Part shown: piece after piece, positions 33,814 to 43,966 of the stretch | Position numbering within the stretch: the stretch's first letter is position 1 | Layout: the number at the start of each line of letters is the position of its first letter | From: Aromatoleum anaerobium | GTDB lineage: Bacteria; Pseudomonadota; Gammaproteobacteria; Burkholderiales; Rhodocyclaceae | Assembly: GCF_012910705.2 (NCBI RefSeq) | Contig: NZ_WTVG02000038.1 | Location: 372,001 to 436,000 of the forward strand | Direction of reading: 5' to 3' | Length of the DNA: 64,000 bases | The notes under the pieces: generated by a model | The model's database searches: none | What the model was told of the DNA's origin: nothing | Seen by the model: the letters and a program-made list of their open reading frames with translations, nothing else | Made by a program: the position numbers and the translations under genes

Positions 33814-34659
33814 CTCCCGCATCTGCTCGATCAGCACTTTCATTTCCATCGCGATGCCGGTGACGTCGGTGGCGGCGGATTTCGAGGCCAGGGTGTTTGC
33901 TTCGCGGTTCAGCTCCTGCATCAGGAAGTCGAGCCGTTTTCCCGCGGCCCCGCCTGCGGCGAGGATGCGTTCGACTTCGTCGAGATGCGTACTGAGGCGC
34001 GACAGCTCCTCGGCGACGTCGATGCGGTGGGCGAACAGCGCGACTTCCTGGCGGATGCGGTCCTCGTCGAGCGACGCGACCGCGTCGCGCAGCCGCGTCG
34101 CCAGGCGTTCCTGGTATTCGGCGACGATAACCGGCACGCGCGGCTCGGCCTGGGCGACCAGTTCGCGCAGGCGGGCGAGCCGCTCGCGGATCATCGCGGC
34201 GAGCTTGTCGCCCTCGCGGCGGCGCGTCGCGGCGAGTTCGTCGAGCGCGGCCTGCGCGAGTTCGATCAACGCCGGCTGCAGCTGCTCGAAGCTCACACCG
34301 TCGTCAGCGAGCATGCCGGGCCAGCGCAGCACTTCATTGACGGACAGGCAGCCGGCCTGCGGCAGGCGTTCGCGCACGAGCTGTTCGGCGTCGCGCAGCT
34401 GGTCGAGCAGCGCGGTGTTCAGCGCGAGGCTGCGCGGGGCGGTGCCGTTCGCCTGCAGGGTGAGACGGCATTCGACCTTGCCGCGCGTGAGTTTCGCCGT
34501 GATCCGCTCGCGCAGCGCCGGCTCGGCCTGGCGCAGTTCGTCGCCGATGCGGAAGAACAGATCGAGGTAGCGCGAATTGACGCTGCGCAGTTCGATATGC
34601 AGGCTCACTGGCCCCAGGTCCCGCGTCTGTGCCGCGAAACCGGTCATGCTGTGGATCAT
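33793..34659 (-). CDS. yicC: YicC-family endoribonuclease
   Basis: 288 residues, the usual length. It starts MIHSMTGFAAQTRDLG with the conserved MTGF motif, has LHIELRSVNSRYLDLFFR, and ends RLDFLMQELNREANTLASKSAATDVTGIAMEMKVLIEQMREQVQNIE, the DUF1732 C-terminus. YicC proteins cleave RNA, and E. coli YicC acts on the small RNA RyhB. In betaproteobacteria yicC is usually followed by gmk; here the 14.6-kb element lies immediately downstream instead. Confidence 0.95.
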   Translation of the reverse strand: MIHSMTGFAAQTRDLGPVSLHIELRSVNSRYLDLFFRIGDELRQAEPALRERITAKLTRGKVECRLTLQANGTAPRSLALNTALLDQLRDAEQLVRERLPQAGCLSVNEVLRWPGMLADDGVSFEQLQPALIELAQAALDELAATRRREGDKLAAMIRERLARLRELVAQAEPRVPVIVAEYQERLATRLRDAVASLDEDRIRQEVALFAHRIDVAEELSRLSTHLDEVERILAAGGAAGKRLDFLMQELNREANTLASKSAATDVTGIAMEMKVLIEQMREQVQNIE

Positions 34660-34751
34660 GAAGTGTCTCCGGGAACCTGCCGCGATCCTTTACACTGCAG
34701 GCCCAATCAAGAAAATCCCGCGGAAAGCCGACTCCGGCTTTCCTCCTGTCG

Positions 34752-35699
34752 ATGCCGCCTCAAGCCAACTGCCCTCTGCCTTCCGGCTTCCAGCTGGACC
34801 AGTACCAAATAGAGCGGCAGCTTTCCGTTGGCGGTTTTTCGATTGTCTATCTCGCCCATGATCGCCACGGCACGGCGGTCGCGATCAAGGAATACCTGCC
34901 GAATTCTCTCGCGCTGCGCAAGGACGGCGAGTTCGAACCGCAGGTCACGGAAGAAAACCGGCCGGCTTTCCGCTACGGTATGAAATGCTTCTTCGAGGAA
35001 GGCCGTTCGCTCGCGAAGCTGATGCACCCGAACGTCGTCCGGGTGCTCAATTTCTTTCGCGCCAACGGCACAGTGTACATGGTGATGCAGTTCGAGCGCG
35101 GCCGCACGCTGCACGACTATATCCACAAACACCGCGACGGGGTGCGCGAGGCCTTCATCCGGGCGGTTTTCGCGCGCCTGCTCAACGGCCTGCGCGAAGT
35201 CCACTCGCACAAGCTGCTGCACCTCGACATCAAGCCGTCGAACGTCTATCTACGAAACGACGGCACGCCGGTGCTGCTCGACTTCGGCGCCGCGCGCCAG
35301 ACCCTGCTGACCGGCCAGGCGATGCTCAAACCGATGTATACGCCCGGCTTCGCGTCCCCCGAGCAGTTCGCGAACCGCGACGCGCTGGGGCCGTGGAGCG
35401 ACATCTACAGCGTCGGCGCGAGCCTGTACGCATGCATCGCCGGCACCGCGCCGCCGCGCTCGGACGAGCGCAGCCGGCGCGATACTTTCGTCCCGGCCAC
35501 CAAGGCGTATGCCACGCGCTATTCGGCGCAGTTGCTGCAGACGATCGACTGGTGCCTGAAGCTCGATCCGCTCGAGCGACCCCAGAGCGTCTATTCGCTG
35601 CAAAAAAGGTTGATGCACAGGGGCGACGACGACGCGGTCCCGGCCGGCCTGTTCGGCGACCTGGGCACGCGCATCAAATCCTTTATCGGTCGCACTTGA
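34752..35699 (+). CDS. Serine/threonine protein kinase
   Basis: 315 residues, a single cytosolic kinase domain with no membrane segment. Gly-rich loop LSVGGFSIVY, the ATP-binding Lys in VAIKEYLP, catalytic HLDIKPSN, DFGAAR metal motif, and APE-like FASPEQ are all present, so it should be active. HLDIKPSN is the HRD-to-HLD variant seen in many bacterial kinases. It is followed 10 bases later by a PP2C phosphatase, forming a reversible switch, and by rph, rdgB and hemW on the same strand. Divergent from yicC. Confidence 0.92.
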   Translation: MPPQANCPLPSGFQLDQYQIERQLSVGGFSIVYLAHDRHGTAVAIKEYLPNSLALRKDGEFEPQVTEENRPAFRYGMKCFFEEGRSLAKLMHPNVVRVLNFFRANGTVYMVMQFERGRTLHDYIHKHRDGVREAFIRAVFARLLNGLREVHSHKLLHLDIKPSNVYLRNDGTPVLLDFGAARQTLLTGQAMLKPMYTPGFASPEQFANRDALGPWSDIYSVGASLYACIAGTAPPRSDERSRRDTFVPATKAYATRYSAQLLQTIDWCLKLDPLERPQSVYSLQKRLMHRGDDDAVPAGLFGDLGTRIKSFIGRT

Positions 35700-35709
35700 G
35701 AGGCGCGCG

Positions 35710-36633
35710 ATGAAATTCACGATCTATCAGGAAAGCCGCATCGGCCGGCGCAAAAGCAACCAGGACCGCCTCGCATACTGTTATTCGCGCGACGCGCTGC
35801 TGATGGTGATCGCCGACGGCATGGGTGGACACCTGCATGGCGACATTGCCGCGCATCTGGCGGTGCAGTTCATCACCGGAGCGTTCCGGCGCGAAGCGAC
35901 CCCGACGCTTGCCGAGCCGGCGCACTTTCTGTCGCATGTGCTGATGAATGCGCATGGCGCGATCGTCGACTATGCGTTCGACAAAGATCTCGACGACGCG
36001 CCGCGCACGACGGTCGTCGCCTGCGTGGTCCAGGACGGCCTCGCGCACTGGGCACATGCCGGCGACTCGCGCCTCTACCTGCTGCGCCACGGGCGCATCG
36101 CCGCACAGACGCGCGACCATTCGCGCGTGCGGCTGCTGATGGACCAGGGCCTGCTCGACGCCGAAGCCGCTGCGCATCATCCGGAACGCAATCGCATCTA
36201 CAGCTGTCTCGGCGGCACGCGGGCGCCGCAGGTCGAATTGTCGCTGCCGACGCCGCTGCGCGACAAAGACATCGTCGCGCTCTGCACTGACGGCGTGTGG
36301 GGCCCGGTACGCGACCAGGGCGTCGTCGACGGGCTCGCCGGAACCAATGTCATGCACGCCGTGCCGAAGCTGCTGGACCGCGCCGAGCAGCTCGCCGGCC
36401 CGGGCTGCGACAACCTGTCGATGATCGCGATGTGCTGGCACGACGAGAGCGGCGCAGCACACGACGACATGGACTCGACGCAGACGCTGGCGCTCGACCG
36501 GGTCACGACGCAGCTCAACGTCTTCGGACATGCACATGCCCGCGCGCCGACCGCCGCCGGCGACATCAGCGACGACGAGATCGAGAAAGCGATCGCCGAA
36601 ATCAACCGCGCCATTCACAAGTACAGCCGATAG
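35710..36633 (+). CDS. PP2C-type protein serine/threonine phosphatase
   Basis: 307 residues. The PP2C metal motifs are visible: SNQDR, VIADGMGGH, AHAGDSRLYLLR, LCTDGVW and GCDNLSMI. The C-terminal 50 residues beyond the catalytic domain are helical and lack known motifs. Directly downstream of the kinase gene, so it probably reverses its phosphorylation. Kinase/PP2C pairs occur with type VI secretion, but no secretion genes are seen here; the conserved position near rph suggests another role. Confidence 0.92.
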   Translation: MKFTIYQESRIGRRKSNQDRLAYCYSRDALLMVIADGMGGHLHGDIAAHLAVQFITGAFRREATPTLAEPAHFLSHVLMNAHGAIVDYAFDKDLDDAPRTTVVACVVQDGLAHWAHAGDSRLYLLRHGRIAAQTRDHSRVRLLMDQGLLDAEAAAHHPERNRIYSCLGGTRAPQVELSLPTPLRDKDIVALCTDGVWGPVRDQGVVDGLAGTNVMHAVPKLLDRAEQLAGPGCDNLSMIAMCWHDESGAAHDDMDSTQTLALDRVTTQLNVFGHAHARAPTAAGDISDDEIEKAIAEINRAIHKYSR

Positions 36634-36642
36634 GAATCCTTC

Positions 36643-37362
36643 ATGCGTCCCAGCCAACGCCGCCCCGACCAATTGCGCCCGGTCACGATCACGCGCAACT
36701 TCACCTGCCACGCCGAAGGCTCGGTACTCGTCGAATTCGGCGCCACGCGCGTGCTGTGCACCGCCAGCGTCGAGGACACCGTGCCGCCGTTCCTGCGCGG
36801 CCGCGGCCAAGGCTGGCTGACCGCCGAATACGGCATGCTGCCGCGCGCGACCCACACGCGCAGCGCGCGCGAGGCGGCCAAGGGCAAGCAGAGCGGGCGC
36901 ACGCAGGAAATCCAGCGCCTGATCGGCCGCAGCCTGCGCGCGGTCGTCGACCTCAGCGCGCTCGGCGAACGCCAGATCGTCATCGACTGCGACGTGCTGC
37001 AGGCCGACGGCGGCACCCGCACCGCCGCGATCACGGGCGCTTGCGTCGCGGTCCACGATGCGTTCCGCAAACTCGTCGCCGAGGGCAAGCTGCCGCACAG
37101 CCCGCTGCGCGAGTTCGTCGCCGCGGTGTCGGTCGGCGTGTTCCAGGGCGTGCCGGTGCTCGATCTCGACTATGCCGAGGATTCGGGCTGCGATACCGAC
37201 ATGAACGTTGTCATGACGGGTTCGGGAGGTTTCGTCGAAGTGCAGGGCACCGCCGAAGGCGCGACGTTCTCGCGCGCCGAGCTCAACGCGCTGCTGGAGC
37301 TTGCCGAGTCCGGTATCCGCCGGCTCGTCGAAGCGCAGAAAGCGGCGATCGAGCGGAACTGA
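36643..37362 (+). CDS. rph: Ribonuclease PH
   Basis: 239 residues. [32 protein letters not shown] at the start, [37 protein letters not shown] and [20 protein letters not shown] are the PH-domain phosphorolytic exonuclease signature. It trims the 3' ends of pre-tRNAs using phosphate. No frameshift as found in some E. coli strains. A short gap separates it from rdgB, with which it is often paired. Confidence 0.97.
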   Translation: MRPSQRRPDQLRPVTITRNFTCHAEGSVLVEFGATRVLCTASVEDTVPPFLRGRGQGWLTAEYGMLPRATHTRSAREAAKGKQSGRTQEIQRLIGRSLRAVVDLSALGERQIVIDCDVLQADGGTRTAAITGACVAVHDAFRKLVAEGKLPHSPLREFVAAVSVGVFQGVPVLDLDYAEDSGCDTDMNVVMTGSGGFVEVQGTAEGATFSRAELNALLELAESGIRRLVEAQKAAIERN

Positions 37363-37366
37363 AATC

Positions 37367-37963
37367 ATGATGACCCGGCTCGTTCTCGCCAGCAACAACG
37401 CCAAGAAAGCCGTCGAGATGACGGCGCTGCTCGCGCCGCTCGGCATCGAGGTGCTGCCGCAGTCGGCATTCGACATTCCGGAGGCCGACGAACCGCACCC
37501 GACGTTCGTCGAGAACGCGCTCGCGAAGGCGCGCCACGCCGCCGCGCTGAGCGGCCTGCCCGCGGTCGCCGACGACTCCGGGCTGTGCGTCGCCGCGCTC
37601 GGGGGGGCACCGGGCGTGCAGTCGGCGCGCTTTGCCGGCGAACCGAAGTCCGACGTGCGCAACAATGCGCTGCTCGTCGAGCGGCTCGCGGGCAGCCCCG
37701 ACCGCCGTGCATTCTTCTATTCGGTCGTGGTACTGGTGCGTCACGCCGACGATCCGCGCCCGCTGATCGCCGACGGCGAGTGGCACGGCACGATCCTTTA
37801 CGCGCCGCGCGGCGCCAACGGCTTCGGCTACGATCCGCTGTTCTTCCTCCCCGAGCTCGGCCAGACTGCCGCCGAGCTCGACGCGCAGCTGAAGAACACA
37901 CTCAGCCACCGCGGCGCGGCGATGCGTCACCTGCTGGCCCGCCTGTCCATCGAACCGCTGTGA
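37367..37963 (+). CDS. rdgB: dITP/XTP pyrophosphatase (RdgB/HAM1)
   Basis: 198 residues. It hydrolyses non-canonical purine nucleoside triphosphates (dITP, XTP) to monophosphate and pyrophosphate, keeping them out of DNA. LVLASNNAKKAVEM at the N-terminus, EPHPTFVENALAKA, ADDSGLCVAALGGAPGV and ANGFGYDPLFFLPE match the HAM1 family including the catalytic acidic residues. Start ATG 37367 (or the adjacent ATG 37370) lies 5 bases after rph. The stop overlaps the GTG start of hemW. Confidence 0.97.
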   Translation: MMTRLVLASNNAKKAVEMTALLAPLGIEVLPQSAFDIPEADEPHPTFVENALAKARHAAALSGLPAVADDSGLCVAALGGAPGVQSARFAGEPKSDVRNNALLVERLAGSPDRRAFFYSVVVLVRHADDPRPLIADGEWHGTILYAPRGANGFGYDPLFFLPELGQTAAELDAQLKNTLSHRGAAMRHLLARLSIEPL

Positions 37964-39183
37964 CCCGCCATCGCATCATCCCCCTCGCGCCCGCCCCGGC
38001 GGCGCCCGGACCACTGCCGGAGCGCGCGCAACTGACGGCGTCGCCGCCGCTCGCGCTGTACGTGCATTACCCGTGGTGCGTGAAGAAATGCCCGTACTGT
38101 GACTTCAACTCGCATGCATCGCGCGGCGGCACGGCCGAGATCCCGGAGCAGGCCTACATCGACGCGCTGCTCGCCGACATCGAGACCGCCTTGCCGCAGG
38201 TGTGGGGACGGCGCGTGCTGTCGGTGTTCATCGGCGGCGGCACCCCGAGCCTGATGTCGGCCGCGGCGCTCGACCGCCTGCTGACCGGCGTGCGCATGCT
38301 GCTGCAGCTCGACCCGCTGGCCGAAATCACGCTCGAAGCCAATCCCGGCACCGTCGAGGCGGGCCGCTTCCGCGATTACCGCGCTGCCGGCGTGAACCGC
38401 CTGTCGCTCGGCATCCAGAGCTTCGACGACGCGCAGCTCGTGCGCCTCGGGCGCATCCACGACGGGCGGGAAGCGCGCGTCGCGATCGACACCGCGCTGG
38501 CGAACTTCGACCGCGTGAACCTCGACCTGATGTACGCGCTGCCGGAACAGACGCCGGAGCAGGCGCTCGCCGACCTCGACACCGCGCTCGCGACCGGCGC
38601 GACCCACCTGTCGTGCTACCAGCTGACGCTCGAGCCGAACACGCCGTTCCACCACACCCCGCCGCCGCTGCCCGATACCGACACCGCGGCCGACATGCAG
38701 GATGCGATCGAAGCGCGGCTCGCCGGCGCGGGATTCCGCCACTACGAGACGTCGGCGTTCGCCCGGCCCGGCGAGGAATGCCGCCACAACCTGAACTACT
38801 GGACGTTCGGCGACTACCTCGGCGTCGGCGCGGGCGCGCACGGCAAGCTGTCGAGCTTCGAGGGCATCGTGCGCGAGATGCGCCACAAGCATCCCGGGCG
38901 CTACCTCGACGCGGCGAAGAACCGCGAGTTCGTGCAGGAACGCCGCCCGGTCGGCGTCACCGAACTGCCGTTCGAATTCATGATGAATGCGCTGCGCCTG
39001 ACCGGCGGCGTCCCGCCCCGCCTGTTCGCCGAGCGCACCGGCCTGCCGCTCGCGGTGATCGAAGACGAACTGAAGACGGCACGCAAGCAAGGGCTAATCG
39101 AGGTCACGCCGGACGTCATCCGCCCGACCGAGCGCGGCCGGCATTTCCTCAACGATCTGCTGACGCTGTTCCTGCGCGACTGA
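37960..39183 (+). CDS. hemW: HemW radical SAM heme chaperone
   Basis: 407 residues from GTG 37960, which overlaps the rdgB stop as GTGA. Radical SAM motif is CVKKCPYC, then IGGGTPSLMS and GVNRLSLGIQSFDD. It lacks the extra Cys of the coproporphyrinogen oxidase HemN, which fits HemW, a heme-delivering chaperone (often misnamed oxygen-independent coproporphyrinogen oxidase). The upstream in-frame ATG would lie deep in rdgB and is not credible. Confidence 0.93.
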   Translation: MTRHRIIPLAPAPAAPGPLPERAQLTASPPLALYVHYPWCVKKCPYCDFNSHASRGGTAEIPEQAYIDALLADIETALPQVWGRRVLSVFIGGGTPSLMSAAALDRLLTGVRMLLQLDPLAEITLEANPGTVEAGRFRDYRAAGVNRLSLGIQSFDDAQLVRLGRIHDGREARVAIDTALANFDRVNLDLMYALPEQTPEQALADLDTALATGATHLSCYQLTLEPNTPFHHTPPPLPDTDTAADMQDAIEARLAGAGFRHYETSAFARPGEECRHNLNYWTFGDYLGVGAGAHGKLSSFEGIVREMRHKHPGRYLDAAKNREFVQERRPVGVTELPFEFMMNALRLTGGVPPRLFAERTGLPLAVIEDELKTARKQGLIEVTPDVIRPTERGRHFLNDLLTLFLRD

Positions 39184-39219
39184 GCGGGTCCCGCGGGAGC
39201 GGGCCGTGCACGGCGCGCG

Positions 39220-39642
39220 TCAGGCCGGGCGGCACTCCGTCGCGAGCGGCCGGTCCTCGCGCGAATCGAGCAGCATGCTCTTCCACGGCAGGTCGATCCA
39301 CACCAGTCCCGCGTCGCGCGCCTCGAAGCGCGGCAAGCCCGACGACGACGCGTCGCGCCGCAAATCGAACGAGCGGCCGGCCCAGCCCAGTTCGAGACGA
39401 TTGGCGTCGCGCAGGTCGCGGCTGACGCGCACCTTCACGCCGAGCTCGCAATCGTAGTCGCCGCTCGCGAGCTCGAAATACAGCTGCTGATCCGGCCCGA
39501 CGCGCGTTGCCGGGGAGAGATCCACCTCGCGGGGCGTGTCGCGTGTACCGGCGCACGCGGCGAGCAGCAACGGCCACAGCACGGCAACCAGGGCGCGGCG
39601 CGGCGACAGCACGGCAACGCGGTGCAAATCGGGAGTGGACAT
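39220..39642 (-). CDS. Putative lipoprotein
   Basis: 140 residues from ATG 39642. The N-terminus is basic then hydrophobic and ends in a lipobox-like LLLAAC (Cys near residue 30), so it is probably an acylated outer- or inner-membrane lipoprotein. The rest is a beta-rich domain ([37 protein letters not shown]) with a conserved-looking Cys pair. No function known. It is convergent with hemW and immediately downstream of sppA on the same strand. Confidence 0.75.
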   Translation of the reverse strand: MSTPDLHRVAVLSPRRALVAVLWPLLLAACAGTRDTPREVDLSPATRVGPDQQLYFELASGDYDCELGVKVRVSRDLRDANRLELGWAGRSFDLRRDASSSGLPRFEARDAGLVWIDLPWKSMLLDSREDRPLATECRPA

Positions 39643-39656
39643 GGGATCGTCCTCGG

Positions 39657-41498
39657 CTAGAGCGCTTCGCAAAGACAATGCGTGTAGAGGTGGCGCGGGT
39701 CATTCCAGCGTAGCAGCTCGCCGGCATTCTGCTGCAAACCGTCGATGACGACGGCGAAGGGCGACGCGGAAAGGCCCGAAAGGCCGGAAAGACCGGCGAC
39801 GGACGCCAGCATGGCGACGAAGCGCTGCAGGAGCCGCTGGCCGGGGCCGACGTCCGCTCTCGGCCAGACCGTCTCATAGCGCTTCAGCCCGGCGCGTGTT
39901 GCTGCCGCGGCGATCGCGGCTTCGAGGCCGCCGAGCTGGTCGACGAGCCCCAGCTTGCTCGCCGCCTCGCCGGTCCAGACGCGTCCGCGGGCGACGGTGT
40001 CGACTTCCGCGGCGCTCATGTCGCGCGCCTTGGCGACGGTCTCGAGGAAGCGCCGGTAACCGTGTTCGATGCCGAGCTGGATCGTCTTCGCCGCCGCCGG
40101 TTCGAGCGGGCGGCGCGGGTCGAAGGCGCCGGCGAGCGGGCCGGTCGCGACGCCGTCGGTATTCACGCCGAGCTTGTCGAGCGCTCCGGCGAGCTCGGGG
40201 AACAGCGCGAAAATCCCGATCGACCCGGTCAGCGAAGCGGGACTCGCAAAAATCTCTTCGGCCCCGGTCGCGATCCAGTAACCGCCGGACGCGGCGACCG
40301 AACTCATCGACGCGACGACCGGCTTGCCCGCCTCGCGCGTCAGTTCGAGCTCGCGCCGGATCACTTCCGACGCCCACGCGCTGCCGCCGGGGCTGTCGAC
40401 GCGCAGCACCAGCGCCTTCACCCGCTCGTCCTCGCGCGCCGTGCGGATCAGGTGCGCGAGGCTGTCGCCGCCGACCGCCGATTGCGTGTCGCTGCCGTCG
40501 ATGATCGCCCCCTGCGCGACCAGCACCGCGACGTGCTCGTCCCGGCCCGGCCGCGCGGCGCGCACTACGGCGAGATAGTCGTCGGCCTCGACGCGGCGGA
40601 AATCCTTGCCGTCCTCGCTTGCGCCGACGCGCGCCTTGAGCAGCTCGCGCCACTCGTCGCGCGTGCTCGCGCGATCGATCAGGCCGGCATCGCGCGCCGC
40701 CCGCACTGCATCGCCACCGGTCGCGGCGAGCGCGGCGGGGTAAGCGCTGACGTAGGCGTCGAGCTTCTCGGGCACAAGACGGCGGCTCGCGATGAGACCC
40801 TCGCGCACGCCGGTCCACAGCCCTTCGAGCAGATCGCGCGACGCTTCGCGGTCCGCCTCCGACATGTCGTTGCGCGTGAATGGCTCGCTGAACGCCTTGT
40901 ATTCGCCGACGCGAAACACGTGCATTTTGACGCCGAGCTTGTCGAGCGCCCCGGCGAAATAGCTGATGTAGCGCGCGAGCCCTTGCAGCAGCACGAAGCC
41001 GTCGGGCCCGACATGGACTTCGTCAGCGACGCTGGCGAGGTAGTACTGCCCCTGCGTGAAGCGCTCGCCGCGGGCGAACACCGGCTTTCCGCTCTGCCGG
41101 AAGGCGACGATCGCGGCGCGCAGTTCGGCGAGTTTCGACAGGCCGGTCGGGCCGAGACGGTCGGTCTCGATGACGAGCGCCTTGATCCGCCTGTCGTCGC
41201 GCGCCGCCCCGACCGCTTCGAGCAGATCGTGCAGTGCGGTTTGGGAAGGCGCAACGCCGCCATTGCGCAGCACATCGAGCGGAGTCTCGAACGTCGTCTG
41301 CTCGACGAGCGGACCGGCCGGGCGCAGCACCAGCGCCGCGCCGTCCGGCACCGCCGGCAGCGCGCGCCACAGCAGCACCACGACAAAGGCGAGCAACAGC
41401 AGGAATACCGCGTTGAGGACCACGCGCCGCAGCACGTCGAGCGTGCGCCACAATCCCGCGAGCACCGCGCCGAGAAAGCCAAAGAGGCGTTTCACCAT
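39657..41498 (-). CDS. sppA: Signal peptide peptidase SppA, 67K type
   Basis: 613 residues, the long double-domain form. A single N-terminal transmembrane helix ([16 protein letters not shown]) anchors it facing the periplasm. The first half supplies the catalytic Lys ([18 protein letters not shown]) and the second half the Ser ([20 protein letters not shown]), as in the Ser-Lys dyad of S49 peptidases. It degrades signal peptides left in the membrane. Convergent to hemW. Confidence 0.95.
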   Translation of the reverse strand: MVKRLFGFLGAVLAGLWRTLDVLRRVVLNAVFLLLLAFVVVLLWRALPAVPDGAALVLRPAGPLVEQTTFETPLDVLRNGGVAPSQTALHDLLEAVGAARDDRRIKALVIETDRLGPTGLSKLAELRAAIVAFRQSGKPVFARGERFTQGQYYLASVADEVHVGPDGFVLLQGLARYISYFAGALDKLGVKMHVFRVGEYKAFSEPFTRNDMSEADREASRDLLEGLWTGVREGLIASRRLVPEKLDAYVSAYPAALAATGGDAVRAARDAGLIDRASTRDEWRELLKARVGASEDGKDFRRVEADDYLAVVRAARPGRDEHVAVLVAQGAIIDGSDTQSAVGGDSLAHLIRTAREDERVKALVLRVDSPGGSAWASEVIRRELELTREAGKPVVASMSSVAASGGYWIATGAEEIFASPASLTGSIGIFALFPELAGALDKLGVNTDGVATGPLAGAFDPRRPLEPAAAKTIQLGIEHGYRRFLETVAKARDMSAAEVDTVARGRVWTGEAASKLGLVDQLGGLEAAIAAAATRAGLKRYETVWPRADVGPGQRLLQRFVAMLASVAGLSGLSGLSASPFAVVIDGLQQNAGELLRWNDPRHLYTHCLCEAL

Positions 41499-41530
41499 CG
41501 TTCAGATCTCCCGTTCGACGCGTGCTTCGC

Positions 41531-42316
41531 TCAGCCGCGCCGCCTGAACACCAGATCCCAGACGCCGTGCCCGAGCTTCAGACCGCGGTTCTCGAATTTC
41601 GTCAGCGGGCGGTAAGCCGGACGCGGGGCATAGCCGTCGGCAGTATTCTCCAGCGCCGGCTCGGCGGCGAGCACTTCGAGCATCCACCGGGCGTATTCCT
41701 CCCAGTCGGTCGCGCAGTGCAGATAAGCGCCGGGCGCGAGCCGGGACGCGACCAGCGCGACGAAATCGGGCTGGATGATACGCCGCTTGTGATGACGCTT
41801 TTTGTGCCACGGATCGGGAAAGAACACATGCACGCCTGCCAGCGCCCGCTCGGGAATCATGTCGCGCAGCACTTCGACCGCGTCGTGCTGGACGATCCGC
41901 ACGTTGCCCAGCTCGCCTTCGGTGATCAGCTTGCACAGGCTGCCGACTCCCGGCCCATGCACTTCGATCGCGAGGAAATCCTTGTCGGGCAGCGCGGCGG
42001 CGATTTTCGCCGTCGTCTCGCCCATGCCGAAACCGATCTCGACGATTTTCGGCGCCGCGCGTCCGAACGCCGCGTCGAGATCGAGCGGCGCGACGCGGTA
42101 GGGAATGCCGACTTTGGGCAGCGTCTCGTCGAGGTGACGCTGCTGCGCAACCGACATGCGTCCCTGGCGCAGCACGAAACTGCGGATCGAGCGGCTCGAA
42201 AAACGCGCTTCCGGATCGCCCGGGGCCGACGCACAGGATTGCGGGTCGGCGTGCGATTCGTCCGGAACCGCGGACGGATGCCCGGTTTCCGGCGAGTTCT
42301 GGGGTGGGAGGGTCAT
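41531..42316 (-). CDS. trmB: tRNA (guanine-N7-)-methyltransferase
   Basis: 261 residues from ATG 42316. It methylates G46 in the tRNA variable loop using [17 protein letters not shown] is the SAM loop; [24 protein letters not shown] is the family signature with the catalytic Asp; [12 protein letters not shown] and [19 protein letters not shown] end it. The N-terminal 40 residues are Pro/Ser-rich and not conserved; ATG 42316 is preferred over 42370 for that reason. Located between sppA and thiG on the same strand. Confidence 0.95.
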   Translation of the reverse strand: MTLPPQNSPETGHPSAVPDESHADPQSCASAPGDPEARFSSRSIRSFVLRQGRMSVAQQRHLDETLPKVGIPYRVAPLDLDAAFGRAAPKIVEIGFGMGETTAKIAAALPDKDFLAIEVHGPGVGSLCKLITEGELGNVRIVQHDAVEVLRDMIPERALAGVHVFFPDPWHKKRHHKRRIIQPDFVALVASRLAPGAYLHCATDWEEYARWMLEVLAAEPALENTADGYAPRPAYRPLTKFENRGLKLGHGVWDLVFRRRG

Positions 42317-42424
42317 CGTCAGGGATCGTAACGTCGTGCGGGTCCGTGCCGGCGCGAGTGCCGGCGGCACGGCGAAAAGGGGCGACGCGCGCTGCCCGGA
42401 TTGCAGGCGGCGCGCGATGTTCGT

Positions 42425-43210
42425 TCAGGAGCCGATCAGGCCGCTCGTCGGCGAGCTCGGATCGGCCGAATAATGCTTGCGCGGCATGCGTCCGGCAAGA
42501 AACGCCTCGCGCCCGGCCTCGACCGCCTTCTTCATCGCCGAGGCCATCAGCACGGGGTCCTTTGCGTGCGCGATTGCCGTGTTCATCAGCACGCCGTCGC
42601 AGCCCAGTTCCATCGCGATCGCCGCATCGGACGCGGTGCCGACGCCTGCATCGACGAGTACCGGCACTGTCGCCTGGTCGATGATCAGCCGCAGGTTCCA
42701 CGGATTCAGGATGCCCATGCCGGAGCCGATCAGCGACGCCAGCGGCATCACCGCGACGCAGCCGATCTCTTCGAGCATCTTCGCCTGGATCGGGTCGTCG
42801 GCACAGTACACCATCACCTCGAAACCGTCCTTGACGAGGATTTCGGCCGCCTTCAGCGTCTCGGGCATGTTCGGGAACAGGCTCACCGGATCGCCGAGCA
42901 CTTCGAGCTTCACCAGCGCGTGGCCATCGAGCAGCTCGCGCGCGAGCCGCAGCGTGCGCACCGCGTCATCCGCCGTGTAGCAGCCGGCGGTGTTCGGCAG
43001 GATCGTGAAGCGCTCGGGCGGCAGCACGTCGAGCAGGTTCGGTTCATCGGCGTTCTGGCCGATGTTGGTGCGGCGGATCGCAACGGTGACGATCTCGGCG
43101 CCGCTCGCGTCGATCGCCGCGCGCGTCTCGGCGAAATCCTTGTATTTTCCGGTGCCCACCAGCAAACGGGAGCGGTAGGACTTGCCTGCGATCATCAGGG
43201 AGTCGTTCAT
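42425..43210 (-). CDS. thiG: Thiazole synthase ThiG
   Basis: 261 residues from ATG 43210. It builds the thiazole phosphate ring of thiamine from deoxyxylulose phosphate, dehydroglycine and ThiS-thiocarboxylate. [13 protein letters not shown], the Schiff-base Lys in [24 protein letters not shown] and [21 protein letters not shown] are the family signature. It follows thiS after a short gap, and both are read toward trmB. No TPP riboswitch-like leader is apparent upstream of thiS. Confidence 0.97.
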   Translation of the reverse strand: MNDSLMIAGKSYRSRLLVGTGKYKDFAETRAAIDASGAEIVTVAIRRTNIGQNADEPNLLDVLPPERFTILPNTAGCYTADDAVRTLRLARELLDGHALVKLEVLGDPVSLFPNMPETLKAAEILVKDGFEVMVYCADDPIQAKMLEEIGCVAVMPLASLIGSGMGILNPWNLRLIIDQATVPVLVDAGVGTASDAAIAMELGCDGVLMNTAIAHAKDPVLMASAMKKAVEAGREAFLAGRMPRKHYSADPSSPTSGLIGS

Positions 43211-43288
43211 GTTCGGCCTGTAGGAATCGGGTTGATGAAGGCGCGCGGGCCGTTGCCGGACCGCCACGCCGGGGCGGCGCAGCAGCGC

Positions 43289-43492
43289 TCAGCCGCCGCC
43301 GACCGCGACGACGATCTCAAGCCGGTCGCCGTCGGCGAGCAGCGTGTGCGCATGCTGCCCTTTCGGCACGATCTCACCGTTGCGCTCGACCGCGAGACGC
43401 TTGCTGGCGAGCTGCCTGGCTTCGAGCAGCGCGAGCACCGACGGCGCCTCGTCGAGGCGCTCGGGTTTGCCATTGATGATGAGCTCAATCAT
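43289..43492 (-). CDS. thiS: Sulfur carrier protein ThiS
   Basis: 67 residues from ATG 43492, beta-grasp fold, ending VAVGGG with the C-terminal Gly-Gly needed for adenylation and thiocarboxylate formation. It donates sulfur to ThiG. A longer frame upstream of 43492 has no conserved content. First gene of the thiSG pair. Confidence 0.93.
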   Translation of the reverse strand: MIELIINGKPERLDEAPSVLALLEARQLASKRLAVERNGEIVPKGQHAHTLLADGDRLEIVVAVGGG

Positions 43493-43665
43493 GCTGAAGC
43501 TGTCGATGGTGCAATGAAGCGAAATCTTACCACGCCCCCCGCGGACGCTTGCCCTGTCACCGGTTTCGACGAAGCCCCGGCGCCAGGCGCGCGCACTCAC
43601 GCATTGCGCGCCGCCGCGCCCGCCATTAGAATGGCAGCCCTGTTCAGCGCAAATCGGGCTGAATC

Positions 43666-43739
43666 GCGGGCGTCGTATAATGGTAATACCCTAGCTTCCC
43701 AAGCTAGAGCCGTGGGTTCGATTCCCATCGCCCGCTCCA
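43666..43739 (+). tRNA. tRNA-Gly (anticodon CCC) with encoded CCA
   Basis: Acceptor stem GCGGGCG (43666-43672) pairs with CGCCCGC (43729-43735), discriminator T at 43736, and CCA at 43737-43739. Anticodon stem CTAGC/GCTAG with loop TTCCCAA gives anticodon CCC. The T-loop GTTCGATTC is canonical. The D arm is short. An island with an integrase remnant starts right after it, so its 3' end is a likely past attachment site. Confidence 0.95.
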
Positions 43740-43749
43740 CCGCACACTT

Positions 43750-43838
43750 TCCACGGAGTTCCGTGGATGTCCAAGAAGCTCACTAAGTCGTTGATCAAAG
43801 ACGACTTTTAAGCGCCACGATGTTCCATGGACATCCAC
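43750..43838. repeat. Inverted repeats between tRNA-Gly and the integrase remnant
   Basis: TCCACGGA (43750-43757) with TCCGTGGA (43760-43767), and GTGGATGTCC (43763-43772) with GGACATCCAC (43829-43838), all perfect. They lie where integrase arm sites or an attachment-site hairpin are expected. The remaining 43839-43966 shows nothing further. Confidence 0.5.
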
Positions 43839-43966
43839 AGAAATCCACCTGAAGCCGCGACTTTTATGTCCATTATTGCGGGCACGGCGGCTTCCGGATT
43901 GTTTGTGGAGCGCGAAGGTCGATGGGTTAAGCATCTGGCTCCTGACTCAAGTTCAGGAGCTGGAAC

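Noticed and set aside
43493-43665. Possible TPP riboswitch upstream of thiS
   Set aside because: No THI-box sequences (CTGAGA, ACCTGATC-type) are visible on the minus strand ahead of thiS.
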